From: Thermohalobaculum sp050331335
GTDB lineage: Bacteria > Pseudomonadota > Alphaproteobacteria > Rhodobacterales > Rhodobacteraceae
Reading direction: 5' to 3'
Assembly (NCBI GenBank): GCA_050331335.1
Contig: JBHJGY010000027.1
Span: forward strand, 1-16,506
DNA: 16,506 bases
Numbering within the stretch: position 1 is the first letter of the stretch; the number at the start of each line of letters is the position of its first letter. The position numbers were made by a program, and so were the translations under genes. The notes beneath the pieces are model-generated. The model was not told where the DNA came from and did no database searches. It was given only the letters and a program-made list of their open reading frames with translations. This document shows, piece after piece, positions 6,986 to 14,294 of the stretch.

Positions 6986-8565
6986 TCAGCCGCCGCCTCG
7001 GGAGCCGATTTCGACCGGCGGGTCATCAGCTTGTTGAGGCACTGCACATAGGCGCGCGCCGAGGCGACGACCGTGTCGCTGTCGGATGCGTTGGCAGAAG
7101 CAATCCGCCCGTGCTCGCGCAGGCGCACATGCACATGGGCCTGGGCGTCGATCCCCTCGGTCACCGCCTGGATCTGATAGAGTTCGAGCTCGGCCTCATG
7201 GGGCACGAGCGCCGAGACCGCCGCAAAAGCCGCATCGACCGGGCCGTCGCCCGCCGCCGAATACCGATGCTCGATTCCGTCGATCTCCAGGACCACATCC
7301 GCGGATTTCGGCGCTTCGGTGCCGGCGATAGCCCGCAAGAACTTGAGCTTGACCCGTTCGGCATGGGCTTCGGCCACCGCCTGGTCGACGAGCGCTACGA
7401 TGTCGTCGTCGAACACTTCCTTCTTGCGGTCGGCCAACGCCTTGAACCGCACGAAGGCATCCGCCAGCGCATTCTCGCCGAGCTCGATCCCGAGATCTGC
7501 CAGCTTGGTCTTGAAGGCATGGCGGCCGGAATGCTTGCCCATGACCAGCGAGGTCTGGCTCAGGCCGACATCCTCGGGCCGCATGATCTCGAAGGTGCCC
7601 GCGTGTTTCAGCATCCCGTCCTGGTGGATGCCGCTTTCATGGGCGAAGGCGTTTTTGCCGACGATCGCTTTGTTGAACTGCACCGGGAAGCCCGAGACCT
7701 GGGCGACCAGCCGCGAGGCACGCATGATCTTCGTCGTGTAGATCTCGGTGCTGAACGGCACTATATAAGAAAGGGTGCGGATCGCCATCACCACCTCCTC
7801 GAGCGCGGTGTTGCCCGCCCGCTCGCCGAGACCGTTGATCGTGCATTCGATCTGGCGCGCGCCGGCCTCGACGGCGGCCAGCGCGTTGGCCGTCGCCATG
7901 CCAAGGTCGTTGTGGCAGTGGGTCGAGATTGTCACATCCGCAATCTCAGGCACCTCGGCCCGCAGCATCTCGATGAGTGCGGCCGATTCGCGGGGCGCCG
8001 TGTAACCGACGGTGTCGGGGATGTTGATCGTCGTCGCCCCGCAGGCGATCGCCGCGCGCACCGTCTCGCAGAGATACGCGTGTTCGGTCCGGGTTGCGTC
8101 CATCGGCGACCACTGGACATCCGCGCAAAGGCTGCGTGCATGGCTGACGCTCTCCCGGATCTTGTCGAGCACTTGGGACATGGTCATGCCGAGCTGGTGC
8201 TCGCGGTGAAGCGGTGAGGTCCCGATGAAGGTATGGATCCGGGGGTGACGTGCGTGGCGCACCGCCGCCCAGCAGCGGTCGATATCGCGCAGATTGGCGC
8301 GGGCGAGGCCGGCAATCACGGCGCGCTCGGTCTGCTTCGCGATTTCGGTGACGGCCTCGAAATCGCCCTCGGAGGCAATCGGAAAGCCCGCTTCGATGAT
8401 GTCGACCCCCATGCCGTCGAGCATGCGGGCGATCTCTGTTTTCTCGTCGAGCGTCATCGATGCGCCGGGCGACTGCTCGCCGTCGCGCAAGGTGGTGTCA
8501 AAGATCCTGACGCGTGGCAGGCCATCGGGGGCGGCCGCGGCCGCAGGGTCGGTCTGGTGGGTCAT
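6982..8565 (-). CDS. leuA: 2-isopropylmalate synthase
   Basis: LeuA condenses acetyl-CoA with 2-ketoisovalerate, the committed step of leucine biosynthesis in the cytosol. The 527-residue product is the full-length form. TIM-barrel domain signatures: FDTTLRDGEQSPGASM at 22-37 (metal and substrate site), HCHNDLGMATANA at 216-228 (metal-binding histidines), GLGERAGN at 245-252 and HESGIHQDG at 309-317. The C-terminal region from about 395 to 515 fits the LeuA dimer/regulatory domain that binds leucine for feedback inhibition. Together these favour isopropylmalate synthase over homocitrate or citramalate synthase. The ATG at 8565 has only a weak purine stretch upstream. Leader elements lie between 8628 and 8767. 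ykgJ follows with a 4-nt overlap. Confidence 0.96.
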   Translation of the reverse strand: MTHQTDPAAAAAPDGLPRVRIFDTTLRDGEQSPGASMTLDEKTEIARMLDGMGVDIIEAGFPIASEGDFEAVTEIAKQTERAVIAGLARANLRDIDRCWAAVRHARHPRIHTFIGTSPLHREHQLGMTMSQVLDKIRESVSHARSLCADVQWSPMDATRTEHAYLCETVRAAIACGATTINIPDTVGYTAPRESAALIEMLRAEVPEIADVTISTHCHNDLGMATANALAAVEAGARQIECTINGLGERAGNTALEEVVMAIRTLSYIVPFSTEIYTTKIMRASRLVAQVSGFPVQFNKAIVGKNAFAHESGIHQDGMLKHAGTFEIMRPEDVGLSQTSLVMGKHSGRHAFKTKLADLGIELGENALADAFVRFKALADRKKEVFDDDIVALVDQAVAEAHAERVKLKFLRAIAGTEAPKSADVVLEIDGIEHRYSAAGDGPVDAAFAAVSALVPHEAELELYQIQAVTEGIDAQAHVHVRLREHGRIASANASDSDTVVASARAYVQCLNKLMTRRSKSAPEAAAE

Positions 8566-8627
8566 CTGTCTTATGCTCTGTGGCTAGGGTGTCTCGCGGC
8601 GCGCGCCCGGTCGAGAGATCCGGAACT

Positions 8628-8667
8628 CCCCTGAGCGCGCGCGCCAACCCTCGGCCACGCTCAGGGG
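8628..8667 (-). promoter_or_regulatory. Perfect 10-bp hairpin in the leuA leader
   Basis: CCCCTGAGCG at 8628-8637 and CGCTCAGGGG at 8658-8667 are exact inverted repeats around a 20-nt loop. On the minus strand the hairpin starts about 100 nt and ends 62 nt upstream of the leuA ATG. No T-run follows, so it is not a canonical intrinsic terminator. The 5' arm of the minus-strand form contains the stop codon of a possible 23-codon leader ORF. It could be an attenuator or pause element, a terminator read from the plus strand, or chance in GC-rich DNA. Confidence 0.5.
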
Positions 8668-8732
8668 CCGATAAGGAGGCGGGACCCTCCGGCAGGGCGA
8701 CCGGCGCCAAGTCTTGCGACGGAGTAGCGCAT
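8661..8732 (-). CDS. Possible leuA leader peptide (23 codons)
   Basis: A short minus-strand ORF runs from ATG 8732 to TGA 8661. GAGGA lies four nucleotides before the ATG. The product ends R-L-L-I-G-P, so two leucine codons and one isoleucine codon lie just before a stop codon that sits inside the 5' arm of the 10-bp hairpin. That geometry resembles ribosome-mediated attenuation of branched-chain amino-acid genes. Against it: only three leucine codons in total, no T-tract, and a nearby promoter candidate that would start transcription almost at this ATG. It is a hypothesis, not a confirmed gene. Confidence 0.3.
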   Translation of the reverse strand: MRYSVARLGAGRPAGGSRLLIGP

Positions 8733-8738
8733 AGGGTC

Positions 8739-8767
8739 CTCATACGTAAGCCAGGCGCCGAAGGCAA
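8739..8767 (-). promoter_or_regulatory. Candidate promoter of leuA
   Basis: On the minus strand TTGCCT (8767-8762), 17 nt, TATGAG (8744-8739). Both boxes match the sigma-70 pattern moderately and the spacing is ideal. It would give a leader of roughly 165 nt before leuA. The -10 box overlaps the GAGGA in front of the 23-codon ORF, so if this is the real promoter that small ORF would be nearly leaderless. Confidence 0.4.
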
Positions 8768-8830
8768 TCGCTGGAACGCGCGCTCACGGGCAACACAAGC
8801 GCTCAGAGCCCGGAGAAAGGGGAGACAGCC

Positions 8831-9856
8831 ATGCAGGAGAGCCCGGGTGCCGAGGCAGACATGGTGCGGCTCGATGTCGATGCGCTGCCCGATCTGGTGC
8901 GGCGTGTGCTGCGGGCGCACGGCTTCGATGCACCGAATGCGCAAGCCATCGCTGAGAATATGAGCCGCGCCGAGGCCGGTGGCAGTGCCTCGCACGGCTT
9001 GTTCAGGTTGCCTGGCCATGTGCGCGCTGTTCGGGCTGGCAAGGCCAACCCCGTCGCCGTCCCCCGGCTCGAGAGCCTTGCGCCCGGGGTTCTCCGGGTC
9101 GATGGCGATAGGGGCTTCACGCCGCTTGCCCATCGGGTCGGGCTGGGCGCGCTTCTGGAGGCTGCGCAAGCGCAGGGAGTGGCGCTGCTCGCGATCACGC
9201 GCACCATGCATTACGCTGCGCTGTGGCCGGAAGTTGAGTGGTTGGCTGAGCGCGGGATCGCGGCGCTGGCCATGACCTCTTCGCCGCCTTACGTCGCACC
9301 CGCAGGGGGGTGTGTGCCCGTGTTCGGCACCAACCCGGTGGCGTTTGCCTGGCCTCGGGAAGGGGCGGCGCCCGTTGCGTTCGACATGGCGACCGCCGAA
9401 ATGGCGCGCGGCGAAATCATGGTCCATGCCCGCGACGGTCGCCCTGTTCCCGAGACCGCCGGCATCGACGCGGATGGGCAGCCCACCACCGATCCGACAG
9501 CGATCCTCGACGGCGGTGCGCAATTGCCTTTCGGTGGCCACAAGGGGGCTGCGCTGGCGCTCATGGTGGACCTTTTGGCCGGGCCCTTGATCGGTGAGGC
9601 GACGAGCTTGGAGGCAGGCGCTCGGGCGCCGCTCCCGGGGCTCACCGAGGTGGCGGGGGAGCTGATCCTCGCGATCGATCCTCAGCGCATGGGGGCGCGC
9701 CTGGACGGTGCCGAGGCGTTGTTCCGCGCGATCCAAGCTCAACCCTCCGCGCGGCTGCCGGGCGAGGCGCGGGCCGCACGGCGGGCGCGGATTATGCGCG
9801 ACGGCGTGGCTCTACCGGGCGTCCTTCATCGCGACATCCTCGCGCTTCTGGGGTGA
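8831..9856 (+). CDS. Ldh2-family (malate/L-lactate dehydrogenase-like) NAD(P)-dependent oxidoreductase
   Basis: A 341-residue protein of the Ldh_2 / YlbC-YiaK superfamily, whose members reduce 2-oxoacids or cyclic imines with NAD(P)H. Known relatives include malate, ureidoglycolate and sulfolactate dehydrogenases and delta1-piperideine-2-carboxylate reductase. Family features: a helical N-terminus; ASHGLFRLPGHV at 53-64, with the conserved Ser-His pair; FGTNPVAFA at 165-173; FDMATAEMARGEI at 184-196; and PFGGHKGAALAL at 233-244, near the nucleotide and substrate site. The substrate cannot be assigned from motifs. Start ATG 8831 is supported by AGGGGAGA upstream (8817-8824). A Met at residue 11 lacks such a site. 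It is divergent from leuA across 265 nt, which alone does not show a shared pathway. Confidence 0.88.
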   Translation: MQESPGAEADMVRLDVDALPDLVRRVLRAHGFDAPNAQAIAENMSRAEAGGSASHGLFRLPGHVRAVRAGKANPVAVPRLESLAPGVLRVDGDRGFTPLAHRVGLGALLEAAQAQGVALLAITRTMHYAALWPEVEWLAERGIAALAMTSSPPYVAPAGGCVPVFGTNPVAFAWPREGAAPVAFDMATAEMARGEIMVHARDGRPVPETAGIDADGQPTTDPTAILDGGAQLPFGGHKGAALALMVDLLAGPLIGEATSLEAGARAPLPGLTEVAGELILAIDPQRMGARLDGAEALFRAIQAQPSARLPGEARAARRARIMRDGVALPGVLHRDILALLG

Positions 9857-9981
9857 TCCTGCTGGCGCCAGGGTCCGCGCTGCGGTTGTTTGCTTGCGGT
9901 TTGCCGTTAGCGTCATCGGAAGGCGCACTTGTCTCAAATTCGGTGTATGCTTGCCACGCAACGGGGCCGCCGCAGACGACC

Positions 9982-9988
9982 GGGGGAG
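9982..9988 (+). promoter_or_regulatory. Shine-Dalgarno that selects a TTG start for the DUF1508 gene
   Basis: GGGGGAG at 9982-9988 lies six nucleotides before the TTG at 9995. Other in-frame starts further upstream (TTG 9929, ATG 9947) have no comparable site, and the peptide between them and 9995 is basic and unlike the DUF1508 fold. Confidence 0.65.
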
Positions 9989-9994
9989 ACCAAT

Positions 9995-10303
9995 TTGACA
10001 GGCGATGACCGCTTCGAGGTCTTTCAGGATAAGCGCGGCGCCTATCGATGGCGGCGGCTCGACATGTCGGGGGCGCTCGTCGGTGCCGCTTCGGAGGGCT
10101 TTGCGTCGCGGGCCGATTGCGAGGCGAACATGCATCGCGGTCCGGTGCCGACAGACAAATGGGACTTCTACATCGACAAGCGAGGCACCCATCGTTGGCG
10201 CCGCTATGCGCGCAACGGCCGGGTCGTTGGGTCGGCTTCGCGGGGCTTTCCGACGCGGGAGGAAGCCATGGCCAATGCGCGCCGCCAGGGCTACGACTGC
10301 TGA
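9995..10303 (+). CDS. Small protein with two tandem DUF1508 (YegP-like) repeats
   Basis: With the TTG start the product is 102 residues, made of two copies of a ~50-residue unit. Copy 1 (about 7-48) has FEVFQDKRGAYRWRR, then GALVGAASEGFASR. Copy 2 (about 57-97) has FYIDKRGTHRWRR, then GRVVGSASRGFPTR. The F-x-[VI]-[FY]-x-D-[KR]-x-G-x-[YH]-R-W pattern followed by a G-x-[IV]-[VI]-x-[AS]-S-x-G-[FY] strand is the DUF1508/YegP signature. That fold is known as a small beta-beta-beta-alpha unit often found in tandem, with no established function. No signal peptide or membrane segment is visible, so it is probably cytosolic. It is basic overall, with several Arg-Trp-Arg-Arg runs. It converges with the DUF2125 gene, 38 nt away. 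Confidence 0.82.
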   Translation: MTGDDRFEVFQDKRGAYRWRRLDMSGALVGAASEGFASRADCEANMHRGPVPTDKWDFYIDKRGTHRWRRYARNGRVVGSASRGFPTREEAMANARRQGYDC

Positions 10304-10341
10304 CGTGTCACCTCGGGTGCGCAGGCAGCCGCCACGCGTCG

Positions 10342-11922
10342 TCAGGGTTGCGAAAGGCCGAACCCCACCCGCTCTTGGTTCAGCCTGATCCCCGCCTGGT
10401 CGAACACCAGATCTACGAGCAACTCATCGGGTCCGTTGCCGCCTCGGGTATAGACCGCGGCGGCAGTGGCAAGGACTTGGAGTTGCCGTTCGTCGATCAG
10501 CCCGGCGCGGCGCAAGCGGGTGAGCAGGTCTAGAACGCCCGATAGGCGGACGGCGATCTCGCCGACAGGACGATTCCCCGGCTGGTCGAAAGCGAGCAGA
10601 CCTTCGGCTTCAGCCCGGGCGCCCAGGGCATCCGCTGCGAGCCGTTCCAGCTCAAGCTGCCCCAGGACCAGGCCGTCCGAGGGCGTTTCCCCCTCCGTAG
10701 CCCCGGCTGCCGGGATCCGTGCCGTGCCGTCGAGCTCGATCGCCAACGCGCCCGGATGACGGGGCAACGCGCCCTCTGGGTCCAGGCGGCGCCAGAGATC
10801 GGGGGCGGGCTGCAGGCCATCGGCCCGCAAGGCAAGGCGGAGCGGTTGCATCTCGGCGCTCGGAGCGACGGGATTGCGGCTTCTGACCGTGAGGCTGGCG
10901 ATCTCAAGCTGCCCTCGCCGGGGGTCGGACGCGTCGGCGGGCTCGAGCGCGAGGCGTGCGGTCACAGCATCGGTGTCGGCTCGGGTTTCGGTTGGGGCGA
11001 GGCTGAGGTGGGTCGTCACCCGGCCAGTCGCGGCGGCGATCCGACCATCCCCGCCGCCGGTACCCGCGACGGTGAGCGCGGCGTCGAGTTGGCTGGCCTC
11101 GAGCGCGATCTCGGCGTTGCCACCGCCAACATTCAGGAGCGCGGTGAGGGCCGGGCCGCCATCGCTCACGAGATCGGCCTGGCCCTGCAAATCGGACAAC
11201 GACAGCTGCCAGGTCTCCGTGCCAGCGCCCGCCTCGGTGCCCGCCTGGATGCCCGCCTCGGTGCCAGCGCCGTCAGCGTCGTCGACGGCCCTGCCGGCAC
11301 GGCGCGACAGCTCCAGTTCGAACGCCTCCGTCGAGATGCTGGCAGAGACCGGGCCGATACCGTCGAGCGCGCCGGAAAGGTCCGTCTCAATCGCCCGGGC
11401 TGCCAGGGTAAAGCGTCCTGACGGCTGGGCCTGCCCCGCCGGTCTGATTTGCAGATGGCGCGCCCGGAGGCGTATCCGGCCGCCCCCCTCCGGCGCATCC
11501 GCCGCCGCCATGATGACGAGCCCGTCCGAGACGATCTCGAGTGCGAGCCGCTCGCCGAGCCATGGATAGGCGGCCGCGAGTGCCGGCGGCACATCGAAAC
11601 TTACCTCGAGCCGAGGGGGAAGCTCGGTGACCAACTCGCGCGGGGCTGAGATGTCGACCCGAGAGACGAGCTCCGAGACCTGAGTGCGTACCCCGCCAGA
11701 GGCATCGACGAAGGTAACATCCTCGAAATGGGTTGCAAACGCGAATGGAAAACCGGCGATCGACGTGCGGCCCAGATCGATCTGATGACCCGCGGCGCGC
11801 AGCCGGTCGAGCTCGGTGTCGAGCCAAGCGCCGAGCGCCTCCCGGCCATAAATCCACAGCACACACCAAGTGATGGCGGCGAGCACGGCGAGGCTCGAAA
11901 CGAGGCGGCTCAAACGGCGCAT
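10342..11922 (-). CDS. DUF2125 family protein, membrane-anchored, periplasmic
   Basis: A 526-residue protein. The ATG at 11922 is supported by GGGAG about seven nucleotides upstream. Residues 1-27 are a short basic segment plus one hydrophobic helix (signal anchor or uncleaved signal), so the rest should be periplasmic. The body is rich in beta-strand-like alternation, with the start pattern G-[HR]-x-[IV]-D-L-G-x-x-x-I-x-G-F-P-F-A-F at about 45-62. That pattern is typical of DUF2125 proteins of alphaproteobacteria and resembles AsmA-like lipid-transfer folds (inference). No enzymatic motif is seen. Residues 217-236 are a low-complexity insert of AGTE/AGIQ units. The upstream DCC-family gene is co-directional with a 96-nt gap and could share a transcript. 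Confidence 0.75.
   Translation of the reverse strand: MRRLSRLVSSLAVLAAITWCVLWIYGREALGAWLDTELDRLRAAGHQIDLGRTSIAGFPFAFATHFEDVTFVDASGGVRTQVSELVSRVDISAPRELVTELPPRLEVSFDVPPALAAAYPWLGERLALEIVSDGLVIMAAADAPEGGGRIRLRARHLQIRPAGQAQPSGRFTLAARAIETDLSGALDGIGPVSASISTEAFELELSRRAGRAVDDADGAGTEAGIQAGTEAGAGTETWQLSLSDLQGQADLVSDGGPALTALLNVGGGNAEIALEASQLDAALTVAGTGGGDGRIAAATGRVTTHLSLAPTETRADTDAVTARLALEPADASDPRRGQLEIASLTVRSRNPVAPSAEMQPLRLALRADGLQPAPDLWRRLDPEGALPRHPGALAIELDGTARIPAAGATEGETPSDGLVLGQLELERLAADALGARAEAEGLLAFDQPGNRPVGEIAVRLSGVLDLLTRLRRAGLIDERQLQVLATAAAVYTRGGNGPDELLVDLVFDQAGIRLNQERVGFGLSQP
11215..11274. repeat. Degenerate 12-nt tandem repeat inside the DUF2125 gene
   Basis: Units GCGCCCGCCTCG (11225-11236), GTGCCCGCCTGG (11237-11248), ATGCCCGCCTCG (11249-11260) and GTGCCAGCGCCG (11261-11272) follow one another. 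They encode a run of four-residue blocks (AGTE, AGIQ, AGTE, AGAG) in the minus-strand protein. The unit length is a multiple of three, so copy-number change would keep the frame. Confidence 0.8.
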
Positions 11923-12018
11923 GACGCTCTCCCAGGCTTCGGGGCCTACGCAGAGGTCGCACGCAGTCCCACGGCATGACCGCGGGACAATGGCCGACGG
12001 GGCGCGCTGCCGCAAGCG

Positions 12019-12417
12019 CTAGCGCCAGAGGCTGCGGATCCGAAGGAACGCGCGGTAGAGAACCTCGCCGATGCTGCGAAACGGCTCTCGGTCGGTGAGC
12101 CGGCCGAGCAACCGGGTCGGGCGAAGGGCGCGCCACAGCGCGCTGAAGCCAGCGGCCCCCTGCGCTGCCTCGCCATTCACGCGGATCACGGTAAAGCGGC
12201 GCAGAAGTTGCGCGCGGTCGACCCCGCTGGGGATGGGGGTGGCGGGATCCGCGACGTCTTGCCAACTGATGGCTTCGGCGCCGCGCATCTTGCGGTACCA
12301 GCCGATCTCGCGGCGGCAGACGGGGCAGGCACCGTCGTAGAACACGGTCTGGGCCGCCCGTCCATCGGACCTATCATCCGACGCGGCGTGGGGTGCAGTA
12401 GAGATATCCTGTGTCAT
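12019..12417 (-). CDS. DCC-family thiol-disulfide oxidoreductase-like protein (DUF393)
   Basis: A 132-residue protein. After a polar N-terminus it has VFYDGACPVCRREIGWYR at 25-42, the D-G-x-C-x-x-C signature of the DCC/DUF393 family (C31 and C34 as the candidate redox pair). The C-terminal part contains GFSALWRALRPTRLLGRL and a YRAFLRIRSLWR end, as in family members. These proteins are thought to be thioredoxin-like, but their partners are unknown. There is no signal peptide. The ATG at 12417 has a weak ribosome binding site. The longer open frame upstream overlaps the divergent DUF3429 gene and is not family-like, so it was excluded. It is followed by DUF2125 on the same strand. Confidence 0.87.
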   Translation of the reverse strand: MTQDISTAPHAASDDRSDGRAAQTVFYDGACPVCRREIGWYRKMRGAEAISWQDVADPATPIPSGVDRAQLLRRFTVIRVNGEAAQGAAGFSALWRALRPTRLLGRLTDREPFRSIGEVLYRAFLRIRSLWR

Positions 12418-12504
12418 AACCCGCGAGGTGGCTTGCCCGACCGGCCGATCAAGGCGGGGGAGGCAGGAGGCGCAGAGCAGGCGGTGCGACAGGAGGGCGC
12501 GGCG

Positions 12505-12987
12505 ATGGCGACGATGAAGGGGCCTGAAGGACAGCGGCCGGGCGACATTGCGGTGCCAAGGGCGGCGGCTGTGCTTGGGGGGGGCGGGCTGATCCCGTTC
12601 GCGGCTCTCGCTTTGGCACTCTGGCTCGCCCCGGCGACTTGGGCCGACAACTTGGCCGCGGCCCTTATCGGCTATGCGGTGGTGATCCTCGCATTCATGG
12701 GCGGTTGCCGCTGGGGCTTTGCGGCGGCGGGTCTCGGCGCGGGTCCCGCCTGGCGACCGCTGGCGATCTCGGTGCTTCCCGCGCTTTATGGCTGGGCGGT
12801 GGCGTCCCTGCCCGCCGCTGCCGCTATGGCTGCCTTGGCCGCTGGTTTCGCAGCCCTCCTGGCGGCGGATATCGGTCTTACGCGGGCCGGCGGGGCTCCG
12901 GGGTGGTGGCCGGCTCTGCGCTGGCCATTGACCCTCGGCGCCGCGGGGAGCCTTCTCGTTGGCTCGGTCGCGATCGCGCTCGGCTGA
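12505..12987 (+). CDS. DUF3429 family small integral membrane protein
   Basis: A 160-residue protein. ATG 12505 is fixed by AGGAGGG at 12491-12497. It has about five hydrophobic segments (roughly 22-43, 50-67, 84-104, 106-122, 141-159) with short polar loops. The block ILAFMGGCRWGFA at 61-73, at the end of the second segment, is the hallmark of DUF3429 proteins, which are common in proteobacteria and have no known function. The Ala/Leu/Gly content is extreme, as usual for such proteins in GC-rich genomes. It is divergent from the DCC gene (87 nt gap) and convergent with the TraB/GumN gene. Confidence 0.83.
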   Translation: MATMKGPEGQRPGDIAVPRAAAVLGGGGLIPFAALALALWLAPATWADNLAAALIGYAVVILAFMGGCRWGFAAAGLGAGPAWRPLAISVLPALYGWAVASLPAAAAMAALAAGFAALLAADIGLTRAGGAPGWWPALRWPLTLGAAGSLLVGSVAIALG

Positions 12988-13113
12988 CCGCCGCGGGCCC
13001 GACTTCCGCGCGCCTGCCTTCCTCTGCCGTGGGTGACCCCTGTGTGTGGCTGTGGCCGCCCGACCTCCGCGCACCTGGCCGCCCCCTTCGCCCGACCCGG
13101 GTGCGGTCAGCCG
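12981..13113. repeat. 11-bp perfect inverted repeat at the two convergent stop codons
   Basis: CGGCTGACCGC at 12981-12991 contains the DUF3429 stop. Its exact reverse complement GCGGTCAGCCG at 13103-13113 contains the TraB/GumN stop on the other strand. The intervening 111 nt also carry a direct repeat of about 22 nt with three differences (12997-13018 and 13058-13080, core GCCCGAC-TCCGCGC). The paired arms could bring the two gene ends together in either transcript. A shared use of Gly-stop codons partly explains the match. Confidence 0.7.
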
Positions 13114-14159
13114 CCGATGCGCACCACCTCGAAACCTCGAGCCCGCAACAGCTCCACGAGCCCGTCCGGCCCCGGCAGATGCAGCGCGCCGAACGCCGCA
13201 AAGACCCCGCCGCGGCGCAATTCCGGGACCAGCGCGCCGAGCCAGTTGTGGTTTCGCGTGGCGATCAAGGCGCGTGAGAGCGCCTGCGCCCCGGCGCGGG
13301 CGTCCTCCATCATGCCGACCTGGCCCGTATGCCAGATGTTGAACTCCATTATCGCCGCGACCTGACCCTGCTGGTAGAGCGTCTCCAGCGTTCGGCGCAG
13401 ATCCTCCTCGCGGGCGGTGTTGGCGAAACCGTCGGCGAGAAGCGCGGTCATCTCCCGATCGGTCAAGGCGTCGAACGCGGCGAAGGTCTGCTCGAATGTT
13501 TCGAGCCCGGCGATGGGGATGCCCCAGGCTGTGGCCTCGGCAGCGATCGCATCGTCGAGCACCTTCTTGCCGATGGCCAGTTCAGCGCGCTCGCACATCG
13601 GCACGGCAATCGCGGAGATCAGGAGCCAGGGTTCGAGCTTATCGGCAAGCTCGAGCGGCAGGCCCCGTTCGGCGAGGATCCTGGCCGCCCGCGCAAGCTG
13701 ATCCGCCGAGAGGCGATCGCTGAGCCTTGGCCCGTCATGATCGATCGAGAAGTCCGGATCGTTTCGCAGGCGTTCCCTCAGCCGGGCCTGCTCGGCCTCC
13801 GTCAGCTCGACCATGACGAGCCGCGCACCGCCCAGGGCGTCGATGGCGGGCTTGGGGAGCCAACGGGCGGCGGCCTCGGTGCTGTGCAAGGTCCCGTAGA
13901 GATAACTTGCCGGCACGGCCTCAGTCCCAGGCGCGGTCTGGGGGACGCGCACCTGCCAAAAGATCCCGTGACCGTTCGGAACGCGGTCGGCCCGCTCGAG
14001 GATCGCCGCATGCGCGGCCGGATCCGCGAGGGCGAGGGCGGCCATGAGGTCGGTGCCGCCGCAGCGCGCCGCGGCCTGGGGGGTCAGGAGGCCCAAGATG
14101 GCGACTGCCAAGCCAGCAACGTATTGGCTCAATCGCGACAGGCAGGGGATGGGACACAT
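13107..14159 (-). CDS. TraB/GumN family protein, exported
   Basis: A 350-residue protein with an N-terminal signal peptide: hydrophobic core at about 13-25 and an AAA-type cleavage site near residue 31. No lipobox cysteine is placed as for a lipoprotein. Family motifs: YLYGTLHST at 86-94 (the GTxH block), VMVELTEAE at 115-123 and, near the end, GGVFAAFGALHLPGPDGL at 317-334 (the second conserved GAxHLxG block). TraB/GumN/PrgY proteins are proposed metalloprotease-like (Tiki-related) enzymes in which these His and Glu residues bind metal. The bacterial substrates are not known. ATG 14159 is preceded by GGAG at seven nucleotides. It is divergent from groES across 229 nt. Confidence 0.87.
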   Translation of the reverse strand: MCPIPCLSRLSQYVAGLAVAILGLLTPQAAARCGGTDLMAALALADPAAHAAILERADRVPNGHGIFWQVRVPQTAPGTEAVPASYLYGTLHSTEAAARWLPKPAIDALGGARLVMVELTEAEQARLRERLRNDPDFSIDHDGPRLSDRLSADQLARAARILAERGLPLELADKLEPWLLISAIAVPMCERAELAIGKKVLDDAIAAEATAWGIPIAGLETFEQTFAAFDALTDREMTALLADGFANTAREEDLRRTLETLYQQGQVAAIMEFNIWHTGQVGMMEDARAGAQALSRALIATRNHNWLGALVPELRRGGVFAAFGALHLPGPDGLVELLRARGFEVVRIGG

Positions 14160-14254
14160 GGGCGGGCTCCAACGAATTTGCCGCGAGCTTAGCAGCCTGC
14201 GATGGGCGAGGCGAGCGCTGCCGACCGGGCCTGGCCGCATCGCAGCGTTTCGTG

Positions 14255-14284
14255 CTTGACATGGCACAAACTGCCGCATACCTG
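14255..14284 (+). promoter_or_regulatory. groESL promoter with heat-shock-like -35
   Basis: CTTGACA at 14255-14261 is followed, after 16 nt, by ATACCT at 14278-14283 (CATACCT). TTGACA is a perfect sigma-70 -35, and CTTGACA also fits the alphaproteobacterial RpoH -35, so one site may serve both factors. Predicted transcription start is near 14290, which places the CIRCE operator at the very 5' end of the mRNA, the usual arrangement. Confidence 0.75.
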
Positions 14285-14294
14285 GGGCGTGCTG

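Noticed and set aside
6565..8217. A 550-codon plus-strand open frame opposite ykgJ and leuA
   Set aside because: It spans two clear minus-strand genes and their junction, has no ribosome binding site, and its composition (Arg/His/Gly/Asp-rich) is typical of shadow frames.
8498..9742. A 414-codon minus-strand open frame across the leuA-dehydrogenase gap
   Set aside because: It covers the antisense of the Ldh2-family gene and the leuA start. Low-complexity Arg/Pro-rich translation and no start signal.
9862..9878. Palindrome CTGGCGCCAG after the dehydrogenase stop
   Set aside because: Short and self-complementary, with no loop or T-run. Expected by chance in this base composition.
12418..13074. 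Long N-terminal extension of the DCC-family protein
   Set aside because: The stretch lies opposite the DUF3429 gene, is Arg/Pro-rich and has no homology-like features. The family domain starts shortly after the ATG at 12417.
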